The notes beneath the pieces were generated by a model. The model made no database searches. It was not told where the DNA came from and worked only from the letters and a program-made list of their open reading frames with translations. 64,000 nt of DNA from Henningerozyma blattae CBS 6284 (taxonomy: Eukaryota > Ascomycota > Saccharomycetes > Saccharomycetales > Saccharomycetaceae): NCBI RefSeq assembly GCF_000315915.1, contig NC_020190.1:1-64000 (forward strand), given 5' to 3'. Positions 53,864-64,000 of this stretch are shown one piece after another. The position numbers and the translations under genes are program-made. Numbering within the stretch: the stretch's first letter is position 1; the number at the start of each line of letters is the position of its first letter.

Positions 53864-56800
53864 TTAAATGATGAAATATAATGCAATCCAAATGATGTTG
53901 AAAAATGGTGAGATAAATAGGGAAGAACCTTCACCTGAATATTCTATAACAGAACCAGTTGTGCTAGGAGTAGCTTTGCTCTGTAATGGTGTTGAAACAG
54001 TAGCTAAAGTAGTTTTACTTTCTAATGGTGTTGAAGAAACAGTAGCCAAAGTGGTGGTTAAACATGAGGTTCCAGTACAATGTGGTTCTGACTTTGTTTG
54101 TGAAACAGAGGTACTAGTAGCTTCAACTGTGCTTTTTGATGTTGATTCTAAGGTAGTTGGTTTAAATACTGAAGTAACTGTTTGAGCTGTATGAGCAGCA
54201 CAATCTCCATTTGGTGAACCGCATGTAGTTTCTTGAACAGGTGTGGAAGTTTGAGTAACAGAAACAGTAGATGGTTTAGTACATTCAGATCCAGTACAAC
54301 TTTCAATTTTTTGTGATTCTATGACAGTATTACTTGGAGTAGAAACACTTGGATTAAATTTAATACTTAAGGAGGAACTAATTGTTTGAACAGTGGTAGA
54401 AGTAGTAGTTAATTTGACTGAAGGTGTGGTAGAAACAGAATTGATGGAATTATCATCAGTTGTGGTGGTTATTTCCAGTGATGGTGTAACTGTAGACTTA
54501 TGTGTAGAGTCGGTTAAAGGACACCAAGTTGTTACAATTGTAACCTTACCGTCTGTGGTAGTTGTAATAGTCGACAATACATAGGAAGATTCAGAAGATT
54601 CAGAAGGTTCATATAAGACACTGGATGATGGTTTTGGGCAGTTAGCTCCGTCACAAGTAGAGACATTAGATGTTGTCTTGATATCTTTACATTTGGATTC
54701 AGTACAGGTTTCTGTGGAAGTTAGAGTTATTTGTGAAGTTATAACTGTTGGTTGAGTGTCAATAGAATCACTCTTAGTTGAAGATTTTTCCAATGGGCAG
54801 GTGGTAGTATAGACTGTCACCTTACCATCAGTAGTAGTAGTAATTGTGGATACAGTTGAATGTGGGATACTTTGTGCAGGGGTAGAAGATGAAACAACTG
54901 TGATAAGATCAGATGGAGTTGAGCTAGTGGTAGTAGCAACTGGAGTAGAGTTGGATTCAGTGGAGGTAGTAGTGGTAGCAACTGGAGTAGAGTTGGATTC
55001 AGTGGAGGTAGTAGTGGTAGCAACTGGAGTAGAGTTGGATTCAGTGGAGGTAGTAGTGGTAGCAACTGGAGTAGAGTTGGATTCAGTGGAGGCAGTAGTG
55101 GTAGCAACTGGAGTAGAGTTGGATTCGGTACTACTTGTTTCTTGACACTTTGCTTCAGTGCACTCCTTATATTCAGTTGTTGTTTGTTCACAGTTAGTAC
55201 CTAAACAAATATAGGAAGTGCTTTTGGAAAAGATTGAAAGAGTTGTAGTTTGCATTGTAGTTTTAATGAGGCTAGAATCCGAATTAATATTTGAAGAAAT
55301 AATAGCAGTCAAGGTTTCTGGTTCATCTTCAAGTGGTTTACATTGGGAGTCTGTGCAAGTAATAATTTTGCTAACTGTTGATGTAGAAAAAGACTGTGTT
55401 GATTCAGTACTTGTGGATATTGTTTTAATAGTAGTCAAAGGGCACCAAGTTGTGTATACCGTTACAATACCATTAGTTGTTGAAGTAACTGTTGAAAGAG
55501 TTTGAACTATAGTCTGACTATTAGAATGATCTGTGGAAGTTGTAATGGTTCTTTTATTTGTGCTAGTATAGACCGAATTGGACGAATCGTTATTTTCAGT
55601 CATTAAAGATGTATAATGGCATTCACCGTTTGAGCATGATTCAATTTTAATGGTTACAGTACTGTCAATAGCAGAAGTTTGATATGTGGTAGTTGAGAAC
55701 GTAGATGTAGTTTCTAATAGAGATTTAGGTGTACTAGAAGATTCTTGTAAGCTACCACTTGTGCTTTTAGCATCTAAAGTTGTGACATTTCTTGTGGAAA
55801 TGATATGCTCATCAGTTTTTGTAGGCAAAGTTACAGAATTTTCTGAAGATGTTGTCAATGTACTGTCAATGGTGGAGATAGAGGTAGTAGTTTTAACATT
55901 TGTGGTAATTGAATCAGTAGTTGAGCTAGATGGAGCATTGCTGTCGGTGGAAGCAGAGACTGAGCCAGAAGAAACACTACTGTCGGTGGAAGCAGAGACT
56001 GAGCCAGAAGAAACATTACTGTCGGTGGAAGCAGAGACTGAGCTAGATGGAGCATTACTGTTGGTGGAAGCAGAGACTGAGCCAGAAGAAACACTACTGT
56101 CGGTGGAAGCAGAGACTGAGCCAGAAGAAACACTACTGTCGGTTGAAGCAGAGACTGAGCCAGAAGAAACAGAATCGCTTAGATATTCACTTTGGCTGAT
56201 AGAGGCTTCAGTAGGAATTGAACTAGGGAATGCACTACCGATAGTAATGGTTGATGAGGAGGATAGTGGACACCATGTTGTATAGACAGTTACGATACCA
56301 TTAGTTGTGACAGTAGTTGTGGATAGAGTGGCAATATATTCTGAAGTTGTTGTCAATGTGCTGCCAATAGTAGAAATAGATGTTATAGTTTTAATATTAG
56401 AAGTAGTTGAAGCAGTAGCTGAATTGAAAGAATCACTGATGTAAGATGATCTTGGTGTTTCCATAGCATTAGATGCAGTGGAATCAGAATCAGCTGGTGT
56501 TAGCATAGAAGATTGGATGTTGGAAGAAGTAGAAACAGAGAGTTCAATATTAGAAGAACTTGAAAAGTCTAAAACTGAAGATTCTAATTTAGAATATTCC
56601 ATAGATGATGAGCCTAATAAAGAAGAATCTGAACTGTATGTTGATGATTGCAAATTCTGAGTATCAGAATACGTTTGAATAGAGCTCTCTAAAGAAACAG
56701 CGTTGGAAGCTGTAGAAGAACTTGATTTATCTAAAGAGAAAGTATTTGAGATAATTGTGCTTTGGTAGTCATTGGAAGTCAAAGTTTGTTTAGGTTCAGA

Positions 56801-57172
56801 AGAAGGGTTAGTTGATAATTCACAAACATGGCAGATGGTAGAAGTAATTGTAGAAATTAATGACTCTGTTGAAGTAGTAACCTTACCATAAATATCAGTA
56901 ATAACTTTGGTAGTAGGGATAGTAGTTAATTGTGTAATAACGGTGTATGAATTTTCGAAGTTTGATTCAATAGATGAAACCGATGGAATTAAAACATTTG
57001 TAGAGTCACTGTTTGGAAAATCACTACCAATTGAAGTATCAGAAATATATTTAGTGTTTCCATATGATGAGACTGATGAGATATGGGAAGAATTGGAGAA
57101 AAATACTTTTTGAGCACTAATACATGTTAAGAGACTTAGAAGCTCCAACATAAGTAATTGATTTAATTTCAT
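53864..57172 (-). CDS. FIG2: FIG2/AGA1-type GPI cell-wall adhesin
   Basis: This 1102-residue Ser/Thr-rich wall protein has a signal peptide (about 1-20) and a hydrophobic C-terminal GPI signal (SLFISPFFNIIWIALYFII). It carries the two hallmarks of Fig2 and Aga1. The first is four copies of a TT-[ND]-G-x-V-T-[VI]-[YV]-TT-x-CPL module (YTTWCPL). The second is a series of C-x4-C pairs, among them CSNGEC, CTDSQC, CLGTNC, CTEAKC, CDGANC, CTGSEC and CTGTSC. These proteins act in mating adhesion. Internal repeats are a 39-bp unit (SSGSVSASTDSSV, about 55930-56170) and a 42-bp unit (TESNSTPVATTTTS, about 54920-55130). FIG2 (YCR089W) and AGA1 (YNR044W) are the paired genes at this place; FIG2 in S. 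cerevisiae is 1609 residues. Confidence 0.88.
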   Translation of the reverse strand: MKLNQLLMLELLSLLTCISAQKVFFSNSSHISSVSSYGNTKYISDTSIGSDFPNSDSTNVLIPSVSSIESNFENSYTVITQLTTIPTTKVITDIYGKVTTSTESLISTITSTICHVCELSTNPSSEPKQTLTSNDYQSTIISNTFSLDKSSSSTASNAVSLESSIQTYSDTQNLQSSTYSSDSSLLGSSSMEYSKLESSVLDFSSSSNIELSVSTSSNIQSSMLTPADSDSTASNAMETPRSSYISDSFNSATASTTSNIKTITSISTIGSTLTTTSEYIATLSTTTVTTNGIVTVYTTWCPLSSSSTITIGSAFPSSIPTEASISQSEYLSDSVSSGSVSASTDSSVSSGSVSASTDSSVSSGSVSASTNSNAPSSSVSASTDSNVSSGSVSASTDSSVSSGSVSASTDSNAPSSSTTDSITTNVKTTTSISTIDSTLTTSSENSVTLPTKTDEHIISTRNVTTLDAKSTSGSLQESSSTPKSLLETTSTFSTTTYQTSAIDSTVTIKIESCSNGECHYTSLMTENNDSSNSVYTSTNKRTITTSTDHSNSQTIVQTLSTVTSTTNGIVTVYTTWCPLTTIKTISTSTESTQSFSTSTVSKIITCTDSQCKPLEDEPETLTAIISSNINSDSSLIKTTMQTTTLSIFSKSTSYICLGTNCEQTTTEYKECTEAKCQETSSTESNSTPVATTTASTESNSTPVATTTTSTESNSTPVATTTTSTESNSTPVATTTTSTESNSTPVATTTSSTPSDLITVVSSSTPAQSIPHSTVSTITTTTDGKVTVYTTTCPLEKSSTKSDSIDTQPTVITSQITLTSTETCTESKCKDIKTTSNVSTCDGANCPKPSSSVLYEPSESSESSYVLSTITTTTDGKVTIVTTWCPLTDSTHKSTVTPSLEITTTTDDNSINSVSTTPSVKLTTTSTTVQTISSSLSIKFNPSVSTPSNTVIESQKIESCTGSECTKPSTVSVTQTSTPVQETTCGSPNGDCAAHTAQTVTSVFKPTTLESTSKSTVEATSTSVSQTKSEPHCTGTSCLTTTLATVSSTPLESKTTLATVSTPLQSKATPSTTGSVIEYSGEGSSLFISPFFNIIWIALYFII
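54918..55130 (-). repeat. 42-bp tandem repeats in the adhesin gene
   Basis: There are five near-identical 42-bp units encoding STESNSTPVATTT-type sequence. Confidence 0.88.
55925..56175 (-). repeat. 39-bp tandem repeats in the adhesin gene
   Basis: About six units of 39 bp encode SVSASTDSSVSSG with two variant units (NAPSS), so variant types alternate. Confidence 0.88.
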
Positions 57173-57368
57173 TATTTAATGATCTAAGTTTATTTGATGT
57201 TTGAAGATGCTTAGATCTATTGATTTAGTTTGGTATTATTTTGGTAAGAACTAAATGAAAATACAAAATGATCTATTTCATTCTTTGAACATCAATTATT
57301 ATTCTTTATATATCTTTTCAAGTTAGATGTGGACCTTCATATTTTTATTATGCTTACCATCGCATTCT

Positions 57369-57627
57369 TTGAGGTGATGCATCATCATTACTACTGAAAA
57401 TATTTTTCAACATTAATTCTGTACCAAGACAGTTTTACTTCTAAACTAAAGCTCATATCTAATATGCTTAACCAGCAGATCAGTCTCATTATTAGTATTC
57501 ATAATTTAATTGTTTGAGTTGATACGTCATTATTACTGCTGAGAATGTCTTTCAACATTAGTTCTGTACCCTGAAAGTTTTACATGTAAACTAAATTAAA
57601 GTTCATATCTAATGTGCTCAACCAGCA
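57369..57627. repeat. Direct duplication of about 110 bp upstream of the adhesin
   Basis: Copy 1 (57369-57477) and copy 2 (57512-57627) share an ordered series of words: TTTCAACATTA, TTCTGTACC, AGTTTTAC, AAACTAAA, TTCATATCTAAT or CTCATATCTAAT, and AACCAGCA. A 34-bp spacer separates them. They are about 200 and 340 bp from the adhesin start, where promoter elements would act. Confidence 0.85.
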
Positions 57628-57715
57628 TTTTTTTTTGATCCAGAGAATTTGCGTACAATAATAATATAACTATGTATATATTTCATTCATGATTGTTTTA
57701 ACCTCATTACAAGTT

Positions 57716-57722
57716 TGTTTCA
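57716..57722 (-). promoter_or_regulatory. Pheromone response element (Ste12 site)
   Basis: TGAAACA on the minus strand, in the same orientation as the adhesin gene, lies 544 bp before its start. It fits pheromone induction of FIG2/AGA1, but a single site is weak evidence. Confidence 0.4.
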
Positions 57723-58185
57723 TAATAGTGTCAATTAATAAATGGTGACTTTTTTTTTCACAGGAATAAACCTCAATTTAAAGGGGAATAAATTACCGTA
57801 GGAAATCAATTAAGCTTCTTTTGTTAGAAACAATCCCGAAACACAGACAGAATTTTAATTTTGATGCGTTTTCACTTTAAACCCCAAAAAGGAAAAATTC
57901 AGAGGAAATTAAAAATTTGAATAATCAAAAATTACAATTTTCAAGTAGTGAGACAAAATATTACAAAATTTGTTTGCATACAAGAATATTGCCTATCAAC
58001 AGTATAATTCCCGTAGTATTAATTTCAACAACTTATTAGAAAGTATATACAATGTATATAAAGTTTTCTGGGGAATAGATATGTAAGTATATAAAGTACA
58101 ACAACATATTTTTATGCTTTATTTAGAAGGCCAATCAAGAGGAAATATGTTTATGTAGAATTGAAGTTAGATACATAGTCATTAA

Positions 58186-59916
58186 TTAATTTTCTAACTC
58201 CACGTAATTGCTTGGAAATAAACCTTTTTCACCCGAAGATTCAAGTTCTCCTAACCACCAATCATCGTCAACAAATTCGATGTTAATAATCTTATCATTT
58301 TCATTAAATGTTAATTCATTATCTTCAGCGGCTTCATAATCGTATTGTGCAATAGCAGTTGCTCCTCCAGCTGGTTTAGATGGCTCTTCAGTAGCATTTT
58401 CTCTTGAAGGTAATGATGGTACAGGTTCACTTTCTTGTTGTTCAGTATTTCCTCTATTTGGTAAAGATGGAGCATCTTCTTCTTCAGGTCTACTTCTAGA
58501 TGGCAATCCTGGGGCTGGGGCATCTTCTTCTTCCGGTCTACTTCTGGATGGCAATCCTGGAGCTGGGGCATCTTCTTCTTCCGGTCTACTTCTGGATGAT
58601 AATCCGGGAGCTGGAGCTTCTTCTTCACGATCATCCCATTCATCATCGTTTTTACTTGATTTTTTGAAATCATTATTATCTTGCATGCCGGGCAAAGGAG
58701 TACCAAATTGTTTGGTATTTTTGTTTGAAGAAAATTCATCAATTGGAGCTGGTTGTTTTGAGAATGGTTTTGGTGAAATTACTTGAGGTTCATCGTTACT
58801 TGCTGATAATTTTTCAAATTTTGATTTTAAGTCATTAACAGCTGGTTCTTCTGCTTCTTCATTATCATTAGCATTAACGTTATAACTAGTAGTATTTCTT
58901 GGAGATGAGAGTGATTCATCGGTAATTCCTGAATCTTTATTATTGGCAGCTTTCTTTTCAGCCCATAATTGTGCTGGGGACTTTTCATTTGTAAAGCCTT
59001 TAATTACTTTATCATTATCAGTTTTATAATTATCAGTAGATAGTGGTGGCTTTGTACCCAAATAAGCATTCATTTCTTGATCTCTTTGCGATTTTGATTG
59101 TTGTTTTAAGTTATTGATCTCATCAGAGGGGTTAATTTTATTAGAGCTTGGAGTAGAGTTAACTAAACGTGGATCTTCCTTTGCATTTTCTTCTGCAATA
59201 ACTTTTTGTAAATCGACCTTACCAATTGGTTTATAAGCAGATTCGGAAGGTTTTAAAGGAGTCTTATCGAAGTCACGTTCTTTAACTTCTGGCTCGCCCC
59301 AATCATCATCATTATTACTGTTATTATTATTACTATTATTATTATTATTATTATTTCTATTTGGTAATGAGGTAGATTCAAATTTCTTTGTTGCTGGAAT
59401 ACTAGAAGCTGCTTGTGGTGGTGGTGGAGATTGAGTCTTTTTTGGTAAAGTACGTGGTTTGCTAGTTGAAATACCAGTAGATTGAATGGAATAACGAGCA
59501 CCTGCAGCGTTACTAACCTTCATTAATATTTCATTTTCATTCAAATCATCTTCATCTCTTGCAGTAACTTGAACATGGTACCCTTTCAAAACTTTATTAG
59601 CTACAGTACCAAAATTTGCAGCAAATGATGCTCTCGTCTTCATTGGAGCAGAATCTGGACACCAACCAATTAAGATTATTTTCTCGACATCAGAGCCAGG
59701 TGGTGAAACACGGGCCAAACCGAATTGAACTTTTGAATCATCAAAAGAATGTAAAAATTCTGAGAAATCATTACCAGTTTCTTCTGGGCCATACTCTTTG
59801 TTTGCATTTGGACCAATGATTAACCAAGTAGTGTCTGAGTTACCTCTAACAACTTTGGAATAAACTTCTTCGATTTCACGCGATTTGGTGGTACAATTGA
59901 TAGGTTCTAAAGCCAT
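58186..59916 (-). CDS. ABP1: Abp1 actin-binding protein
   Basis: This 576-residue protein (S. cerevisiae Abp1 has 592) belongs to the cortical actin patch and endocytosis. An ADF-H domain covers about 1-140 (VVRGNSDTTWLIIG, FGLARVSPPGSDVEKIILIGWCP). A Pro/Ser/Asn-rich linker with a DDDWGEPE acidic motif (about 204) and a second DDEWDDREEE motif follows; acidic DDW motifs bind Arp2/3. A proline-rich repeat and an SH3 domain close the protein (about 518-576: ALYDY-like AIAQYDYEAAEDNEL, DDDWWLGEL, GLFPSNYVEL). Three 16-residue units (LPSRSRPEEEDAPAPG; 48 bp) lie before the SH3 domain. In S. cerevisiae it also neighbours FIG2 (YCR088W). Confidence 0.96.
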   Translation of the reverse strand: MALEPINCTTKSREIEEVYSKVVRGNSDTTWLIIGPNANKEYGPEETGNDFSEFLHSFDDSKVQFGLARVSPPGSDVEKIILIGWCPDSAPMKTRASFAANFGTVANKVLKGYHVQVTARDEDDLNENEILMKVSNAAGARYSIQSTGISTSKPRTLPKKTQSPPPPQAASSIPATKKFESTSLPNRNNNNNNNSNNNNSNNDDDWGEPEVKERDFDKTPLKPSESAYKPIGKVDLQKVIAEENAKEDPRLVNSTPSSNKINPSDEINNLKQQSKSQRDQEMNAYLGTKPPLSTDNYKTDNDKVIKGFTNEKSPAQLWAEKKAANNKDSGITDESLSSPRNTTSYNVNANDNEEAEEPAVNDLKSKFEKLSASNDEPQVISPKPFSKQPAPIDEFSSNKNTKQFGTPLPGMQDNNDFKKSSKNDDEWDDREEEAPAPGLSSRSRPEEEDAPAPGLPSRSRPEEEDAPAPGLPSRSRPEEEDAPSLPNRGNTEQQESEPVPSLPSRENATEEPSKPAGGATAIAQYDYEAAEDNELTFNENDKIINIEFVDDDWWLGELESSGEKGLFPSNYVELEN

Positions 59917-60288
59917 GATTAAAATGTGATAATTTGCTATTAAGAATTAAAGATTTTTTTTTTATTTGAAAAAAAGAAAAAGCAAAAAAACAGAATTTAA
60001 AGACAACAATTTATGATATACTAATATTTCTTGTAGAAAAAGTATTAAGTTTCAAAACTAATCACTTTTCTTTATTTGTTTTTAATTGTTGTTGTAGAAT
60101 TCAACTCTGACAATTGTTTTAATTCTGATATTTGTTTTCTATCCGTATTGAAAAATTTATAAGAGATCAATTGATAGAAGCTTATTAATTTCCCTTCTTT
60201 GAAACCAAGCAAATTTCACTCTATTTACCCATGTATTTAGTTATTGACTATTTCTCACCTTAATATTAATTTCGCCTCCCTTGGATTG

Positions 60289-60295
60289 TTACCCG
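60289..60295 (+). promoter_or_regulatory. Possible Reb1 site
   Basis: TTACCCG is followed by G, a full match to the Reb1 core, between two divergent genes. Confidence 0.4.
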
Positions 60296-60402
60296 GTCAA
60301 TTACTTTCGAAATTTGGGGGGATGGTAATATTATTCTGGGCCAGGGAACATAGGCTGACCAGGATTGTGTGTGGAAGATCTCCTGAAAAAAATGGCTGGT
60401 AT

Positions 60403-61040
60403 CCCCTCATGTTTCGCATCGTTCAAGGTGACTGATAACTAAAAATTTCCTTACAAAATGGAAAAAATATCTTTGGAATCTGGAAACACCCCTTTTTTTT
60501 TCAATGCATCTAAGGTTAAATATATACAGGACAAGAATATATGATTGTCTGCAACACACTAACAGTAGCTACACTATAACTAGAACTAGGAATGTAGATA
60601 TTAAGTAGAAAAGAAAAGTTATAGTAAAAATGTACTCTTATGATCACTTAATGTGTTTCACCTACCACTGCTTGTAATATCATTTGGGTTAAATATTTGG
60701 TCCAAGACTGTATAAACAATCATAGTGCTCAACATTTCAATTGTGTGTCCTTTTTATAGGTTATATGAACTTATTCATAAGAATGCCATAATTTACAGAT
60801 AAGCTCCAATCAAAACAAAGTGAAAACCAATAGAATTGTTGTTCCGGATTATTTAAAAACTATGTATATATATATATATATATGCCATACTAGCACGTGA
60901 TACCCCTAATTCTTTTTTAGAACATAGTCTCCTCTCCCTTCCGTCGCAAAAACCGTACATTATCTTGTAAGGAGTTCTCATCAGTTGCTTAAAATAAAAA
61001 AATAAAAAAATACAATAGCTGAATGAGGGATAAATCCCCT
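60403..61040 (+). promoter_or_regulatory. Four STRE (Msn2/Msn4) cores upstream of the trehalase gene
   Basis: CCCCT occurs at 60403-60407, 60489-60493, 60903-60907 and 61036-61040, all in the same orientation. The nearest is 527 bp before the trehalase start. STREs mediate stress and glucose-limitation induction of trehalose genes such as NTH1. Confidence 0.6.
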
Positions 61041-61566
61041 TTAGATCCTTTTCAAATAAGTTTTCAATACACACTGAGATATGTATGATAAAATATTTCA
61101 GCCTAGTAAATAATTGACAAAGTAAGTAACTAAATAGAGTAGGCGATAGGTAGAATATTCGAAATAATAGCAGATACTCAGGGATAAAATAAAACCATTA
61201 CGCTGTTAACTGAGTAATCTCTTCATACCATTTCACATCTGTTAAATCTTTTGGATATTTATCTTTATTCTGAACAATCTGCTTCAGCTTTGCATAATTT
61301 CCTTTTTATATACCATTCAGAAATTCTAAAGAGATTCCTTCATTTAACAGATTTGATCGTGCACATCAACATTATATTGATCCCCAACATTAGCATTGAG
61401 TGAAATTTACTTAATAAATTTTTCATTCAATCTCTGTCATTCGATTACTTCCAACTTGTTTACAAATAGCGTTAAACTCTTTTGAGTTCATATATTACTA
61501 AACTTAAGTTTCAACAGTATATTTTCAAAAAAATAAAAAGAAAATATTTTTTTTCAACAAATTACA

Positions 61567-63987
61567 ATGTCTGAAAATCATAATTCATCCACAATCTCCT
61601 CATCATCGCATGTTAATCCAACTTTTACATTTAACAGTGTAGTTGACAGTGATGATGATATTAATAATAACAGTCCGAATGATGATATCATTGATGATCC
61701 TGATAATAACAATAATTCAATCTCTCTTCAAGCAGCTCCAATGAATGAACTGCATAAAATACGTCATCGTAGAATGTCATTGTTAACTGATTTCAATGAT
61801 CCATTTTCAAGTGCTGAAGTTTATTATGGTCCACAAAAGAATCCAGTTAAACGTACAAATTCTTCTAAAAAGCTACATTTTAGAAATAAGTCAAGGACCA
61901 TGAGTGTCTTTGGTAATGTTTCTGATTTTAAAAAAGGCGCATTAAAACATTATCCAATAAAAAGACGTGGTTCCGAAGATGATACATATTCAAGTAGCCA
62001 AGGTGATCGACAATTCTTTATAGAAGATGTTGATTCCACATTAGAAGAATTATTAGGAAATGAAGATACAGACAGTAACTTCCAAATTACTATTGAAGAT
62101 AGAGGTCCTAAAGTTTTGAAAGTAGGCACTGCTAATTCGGGTGGTTATAAATTCATTAATGTTAGAGGTACTTATAATTTATCTAATTTATTACAAGAAT
62201 TAACAATTGCTCAAAGCTTTGGTCGTCATCAAATCTTTTTGGATGAGGCACGTATTAATGAAAACCCTGTTAATAGACTTACTAGATTAATTACACATCA
62301 ATTCTGGAATAGTTTAACAAGAAAAGTGGATTTAGATAATGTAGCACAAATAGCCATGGATGAAAAAATTGATACTCCGGGTGCAAAGATTCCAAGGATT
62401 TATGTTCCATATGGTTGCGAAGATCAATACGCCTTCTATATTGAAGCGGTTCAAAAGAATCCTTCAATAAAATTAGAAGTTGAATACTTGCCAAAAAAAA
62501 TTACCCCTGAATATGTGAAGTCCATTAATGAAATTCCAGGTCTCTTAGCTCTAGCAATGGAAAAGCATATTGATCCATCCACTGGTGAAAAGACTTTGAT
62601 TAGTTATCCTTATTGTGTACCTGGTGGCAGATTTAATGAATTATATGGTTGGGATTCGTATTTAATCGCATTAGGTTTATTAGAAAGTAATAAAGTAGAT
62701 GTGGCAAGGGGAATGGTAGAACATTTCATATTTGAAATTGAACATTATGGGAAAATTTTAAATGCAAATAGATCATACTATTTATGTAGATCACAACCTC
62801 CATTTTTAACAGATATGGCTTTAGCAGTATTTGAAAAAATTGGGGGCAAGAGCAATCCATCTGCCATTCGATTCTTGAAAAAGTCTTTTGCCACAGCTAT
62901 AAAGGAATACAAAACAGTATGGATGGCTGAACCAAGACTCGACCCTATTACAGGTTTATCTCGTTATCATCCAGATGGTTTAGGGATACCACCAGAAACT
63001 GAACCAGAGCATTTTGACGCTATACTAACACCATATGCGAAGAAACATAATGTTACCATTCCAGAATTTAGAGATTTATATAATGATGGGACTATTAAGG
63101 AACCAGCATTAGATGAATTTTTCCTACATGATCGTGCTGTAAGAGAATCAGGCCATGATACTACTTACAGATTTGAAGGTGTTTGTGCTTATTTGGCAAC
63201 AATTGATTTAAATTCTTTGTTGTATAAATATGAAATTGATATTGCTGATTTTGTGGAAGAATTTTTTGATAATAAATATGTAGATCCATTTGATGGCACA
63301 ACAACAGATTCTCAATATTGGAGAGCCGCTGCAGGAAAAAGAAAAAATACTATTAATAAATTAATGTGGGATAAAGAATCTGGTTTTTTCTATGACTATA
63401 ACACACAAGTGAGGCAACGCACTTCATATGAATCAGCCACTACATTTTGGGCCTTATGGGCAGGAATGGCAACTCAAGAACAAGCAGATATTATGGTAGC
63501 AAAAGCACTTCCAAGATTAGAAGTTTTGGGTGGATTAGTGGCATGCACAGAGGAATCAAGAGGACCACTTTCAGTCACTAGACCATCTAGGCAATGGGAT
63601 TATCCATTTGGTTGGGCTCCTCATCAAATTTTGGCATGGGATGGACTCTGTAGATATGGATATACTGGAATAGCTACTAGGTTAAGTTATAGATGGCTTT
63701 ACATGATGACCAAAGCATTCGTTGATTATAATGGTATTGTTGTTGAAAAATACGACGTTACAAGAGGTACAGATCCTCACAGAGTTGACGCAGAATACGG
63801 TAATCAAGGTGCTGATTTTAAAGGGGTTGCTAGAGAAGGTTTTGGTTGGGTTAATACAAGTTATCTATTGGGTTTAAAATACCAAAATTTACATGCAAGA
63901 AGAGCGCTAGGTTCTTGTATCCCTCCTGTTCCTTTCTTTAATAGATTGAAACCAGAAGAAAGACGCAATTATGGTTTTGAGTACTGA
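61567..63987 (+). CDS. NTH1: Neutral trehalase
   Basis: This 806-residue cytosolic GH37 trehalase splits trehalose to two glucose. The N-terminal regulatory region has PKA-type sites at RRMS (Ser71) and KRRGS (Ser136), and further Ser sites at about 99 and 113, in the region where 14-3-3 (Bmh) binds Nth1. A Ca-binding EF-like loop is at about 166-178 ([13 protein letters not shown]). Both trehalase signatures are intact: [14 protein letters not shown] at 352 and [10 protein letters not shown] at about 676. S. cerevisiae Nth1 has 751 and Nth2 780 residues; sequence alone does not let me choose, so NTH1 stands for the family. The adjacency to ABP1 is not found in S. cerevisiae, where NTH1 (YDR001C) and NTH2 (YBR001C) flank centromeres. 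The gene ends 13 bases before the window edge. Confidence 0.96.
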   Translation: MSENHNSSTISSSSHVNPTFTFNSVVDSDDDINNNSPNDDIIDDPDNNNNSISLQAAPMNELHKIRHRRMSLLTDFNDPFSSAEVYYGPQKNPVKRTNSSKKLHFRNKSRTMSVFGNVSDFKKGALKHYPIKRRGSEDDTYSSSQGDRQFFIEDVDSTLEELLGNEDTDSNFQITIEDRGPKVLKVGTANSGGYKFINVRGTYNLSNLLQELTIAQSFGRHQIFLDEARINENPVNRLTRLITHQFWNSLTRKVDLDNVAQIAMDEKIDTPGAKIPRIYVPYGCEDQYAFYIEAVQKNPSIKLEVEYLPKKITPEYVKSINEIPGLLALAMEKHIDPSTGEKTLISYPYCVPGGRFNELYGWDSYLIALGLLESNKVDVARGMVEHFIFEIEHYGKILNANRSYYLCRSQPPFLTDMALAVFEKIGGKSNPSAIRFLKKSFATAIKEYKTVWMAEPRLDPITGLSRYHPDGLGIPPETEPEHFDAILTPYAKKHNVTIPEFRDLYNDGTIKEPALDEFFLHDRAVRESGHDTTYRFEGVCAYLATIDLNSLLYKYEIDIADFVEEFFDNKYVDPFDGTTTDSQYWRAAAGKRKNTINKLMWDKESGFFYDYNTQVRQRTSYESATTFWALWAGMATQEQADIMVAKALPRLEVLGGLVACTEESRGPLSVTRPSRQWDYPFGWAPHQILAWDGLCRYGYTGIATRLSYRWLYMMTKAFVDYNGIVVEKYDVTRGTDPHRVDAEYGNQGADFKGVAREGFGWVNTSYLLGLKYQNLHARRALGSCIPPVPFFNRLKPEERRNYGFEY

Positions 63988-64000
63988 AAATATTTCCAAA

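Larger units (their letters stand above)
57173..58185. other. Adhesin upstream region
   Basis: It holds a diverged 110-bp direct duplication (57369-57477 and 57512-57627) and a perfect pheromone response element at 57716. The ABP1 3' flank occupies the right end. Confidence 0.55.
59917..61566. other. Divergent promoter region ABP1/trehalase
   Basis: This 1.65-kb region has a Reb1-type site (60289), four STRE cores, an AT-dinucleotide run (about 60863-60883) and a CACGTGAT motif (60894-60901). No ORF is convincing. Confidence 0.55.

Noticed and set aside
55686..56285. 199-codon plus-strand frame inside the adhesin gene
   Set aside because: It is the antisense shadow of Ser/Thr repeats. The minus-strand frame has the signal peptide, the Cys modules and the GPI tail.
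60800..60901. Possible point centromere near the trehalase gene
   Set aside because: A CDEI-like CACGTGAT and AT-rich DNA are present, but no CDEIII (TTTCCGAA core with its flanks) lies at the right distance and orientation.

Overview
The window is nuclear DNA of a budding yeast of the family Saccharomycetaceae. The evidence is the AT-rich base composition, long Asn and Gln homopolymers, an intron with GTATGT and TACTAAC signals in NOG2, Ty5-type retrotransposon remains, and gene order that matches Saccharomyces cerevisiae almost gene for gene. I cannot name the species.

Layout. Positions 1-3170 hold decayed Ty5-like Ty1/copia remains: an inverted fragment at the left edge, then a broken gag/pol-like stretch with a 3' LTR. 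Positions 3.2-7.6 kb are gene-poor and contain one frameshifted repeat ORF and one small ORF of unusual composition. Positions 7.7-15.8 kb hold two SNG1-family membrane protein genes flanking a secreted Ser/Thr-rich repeat protein. From 17.1 kb to the end the window is a dense core-gene block: ESF2, NOG2 (its intron probably carries the snR191 snoRNA), POP2, BRE5, OCA4, LYS9, MSO1, CDC50, CDC39 (NOT1), MSH3, FPK1/KIN82, a probable PET494, a DUF866 zinc protein, a FIG2/AGA1-type adhesin, ABP1 and a neutral trehalase (NTH1/NTH2).

The core block interleaves genes that S. cerevisiae splits between chromosome III-R (OCA4, CDC50, CDC39, MSH3, KIN82, YCR090C, FIG2, ABP1) and XIV-R (ESF2, NOG2, POP2, BRE5, LYS9, MSO1, FPK1, PET494). 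Every shared gene keeps its relative orientation. This is the pattern of the ancestral order before the whole-genome duplication, so the organism is either a non-duplicated lineage or a post-duplication one that kept nearly everything on this copy. TRM112, expected between FPK1 and PET494, is not seen; that spot instead holds a G-rich telomere-like tract, a GC-rich island and a tRNA 3'-end fragment.

Functional links: POP2 and CDC39 are both CCR4-NOT subunits. CDC50 (flippase subunit) lies near FPK1 (flippase kinase family). ESF2 and NOG2 are ribosome assembly factors, and NOG2 has a PAC/RRPE promoter. MSH3 has MCB-type sites upstream, the trehalase has four STRE cores, and LYS9 has a perfect Gcn4 site.

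The most unusual items are the secreted repeat protein with six C-x12-C loops and a possible Kex2-released Cys-rich peptide, the tRNA T-arm inside the PET494-like ORF, and the anomalous segment replacing TRM112.
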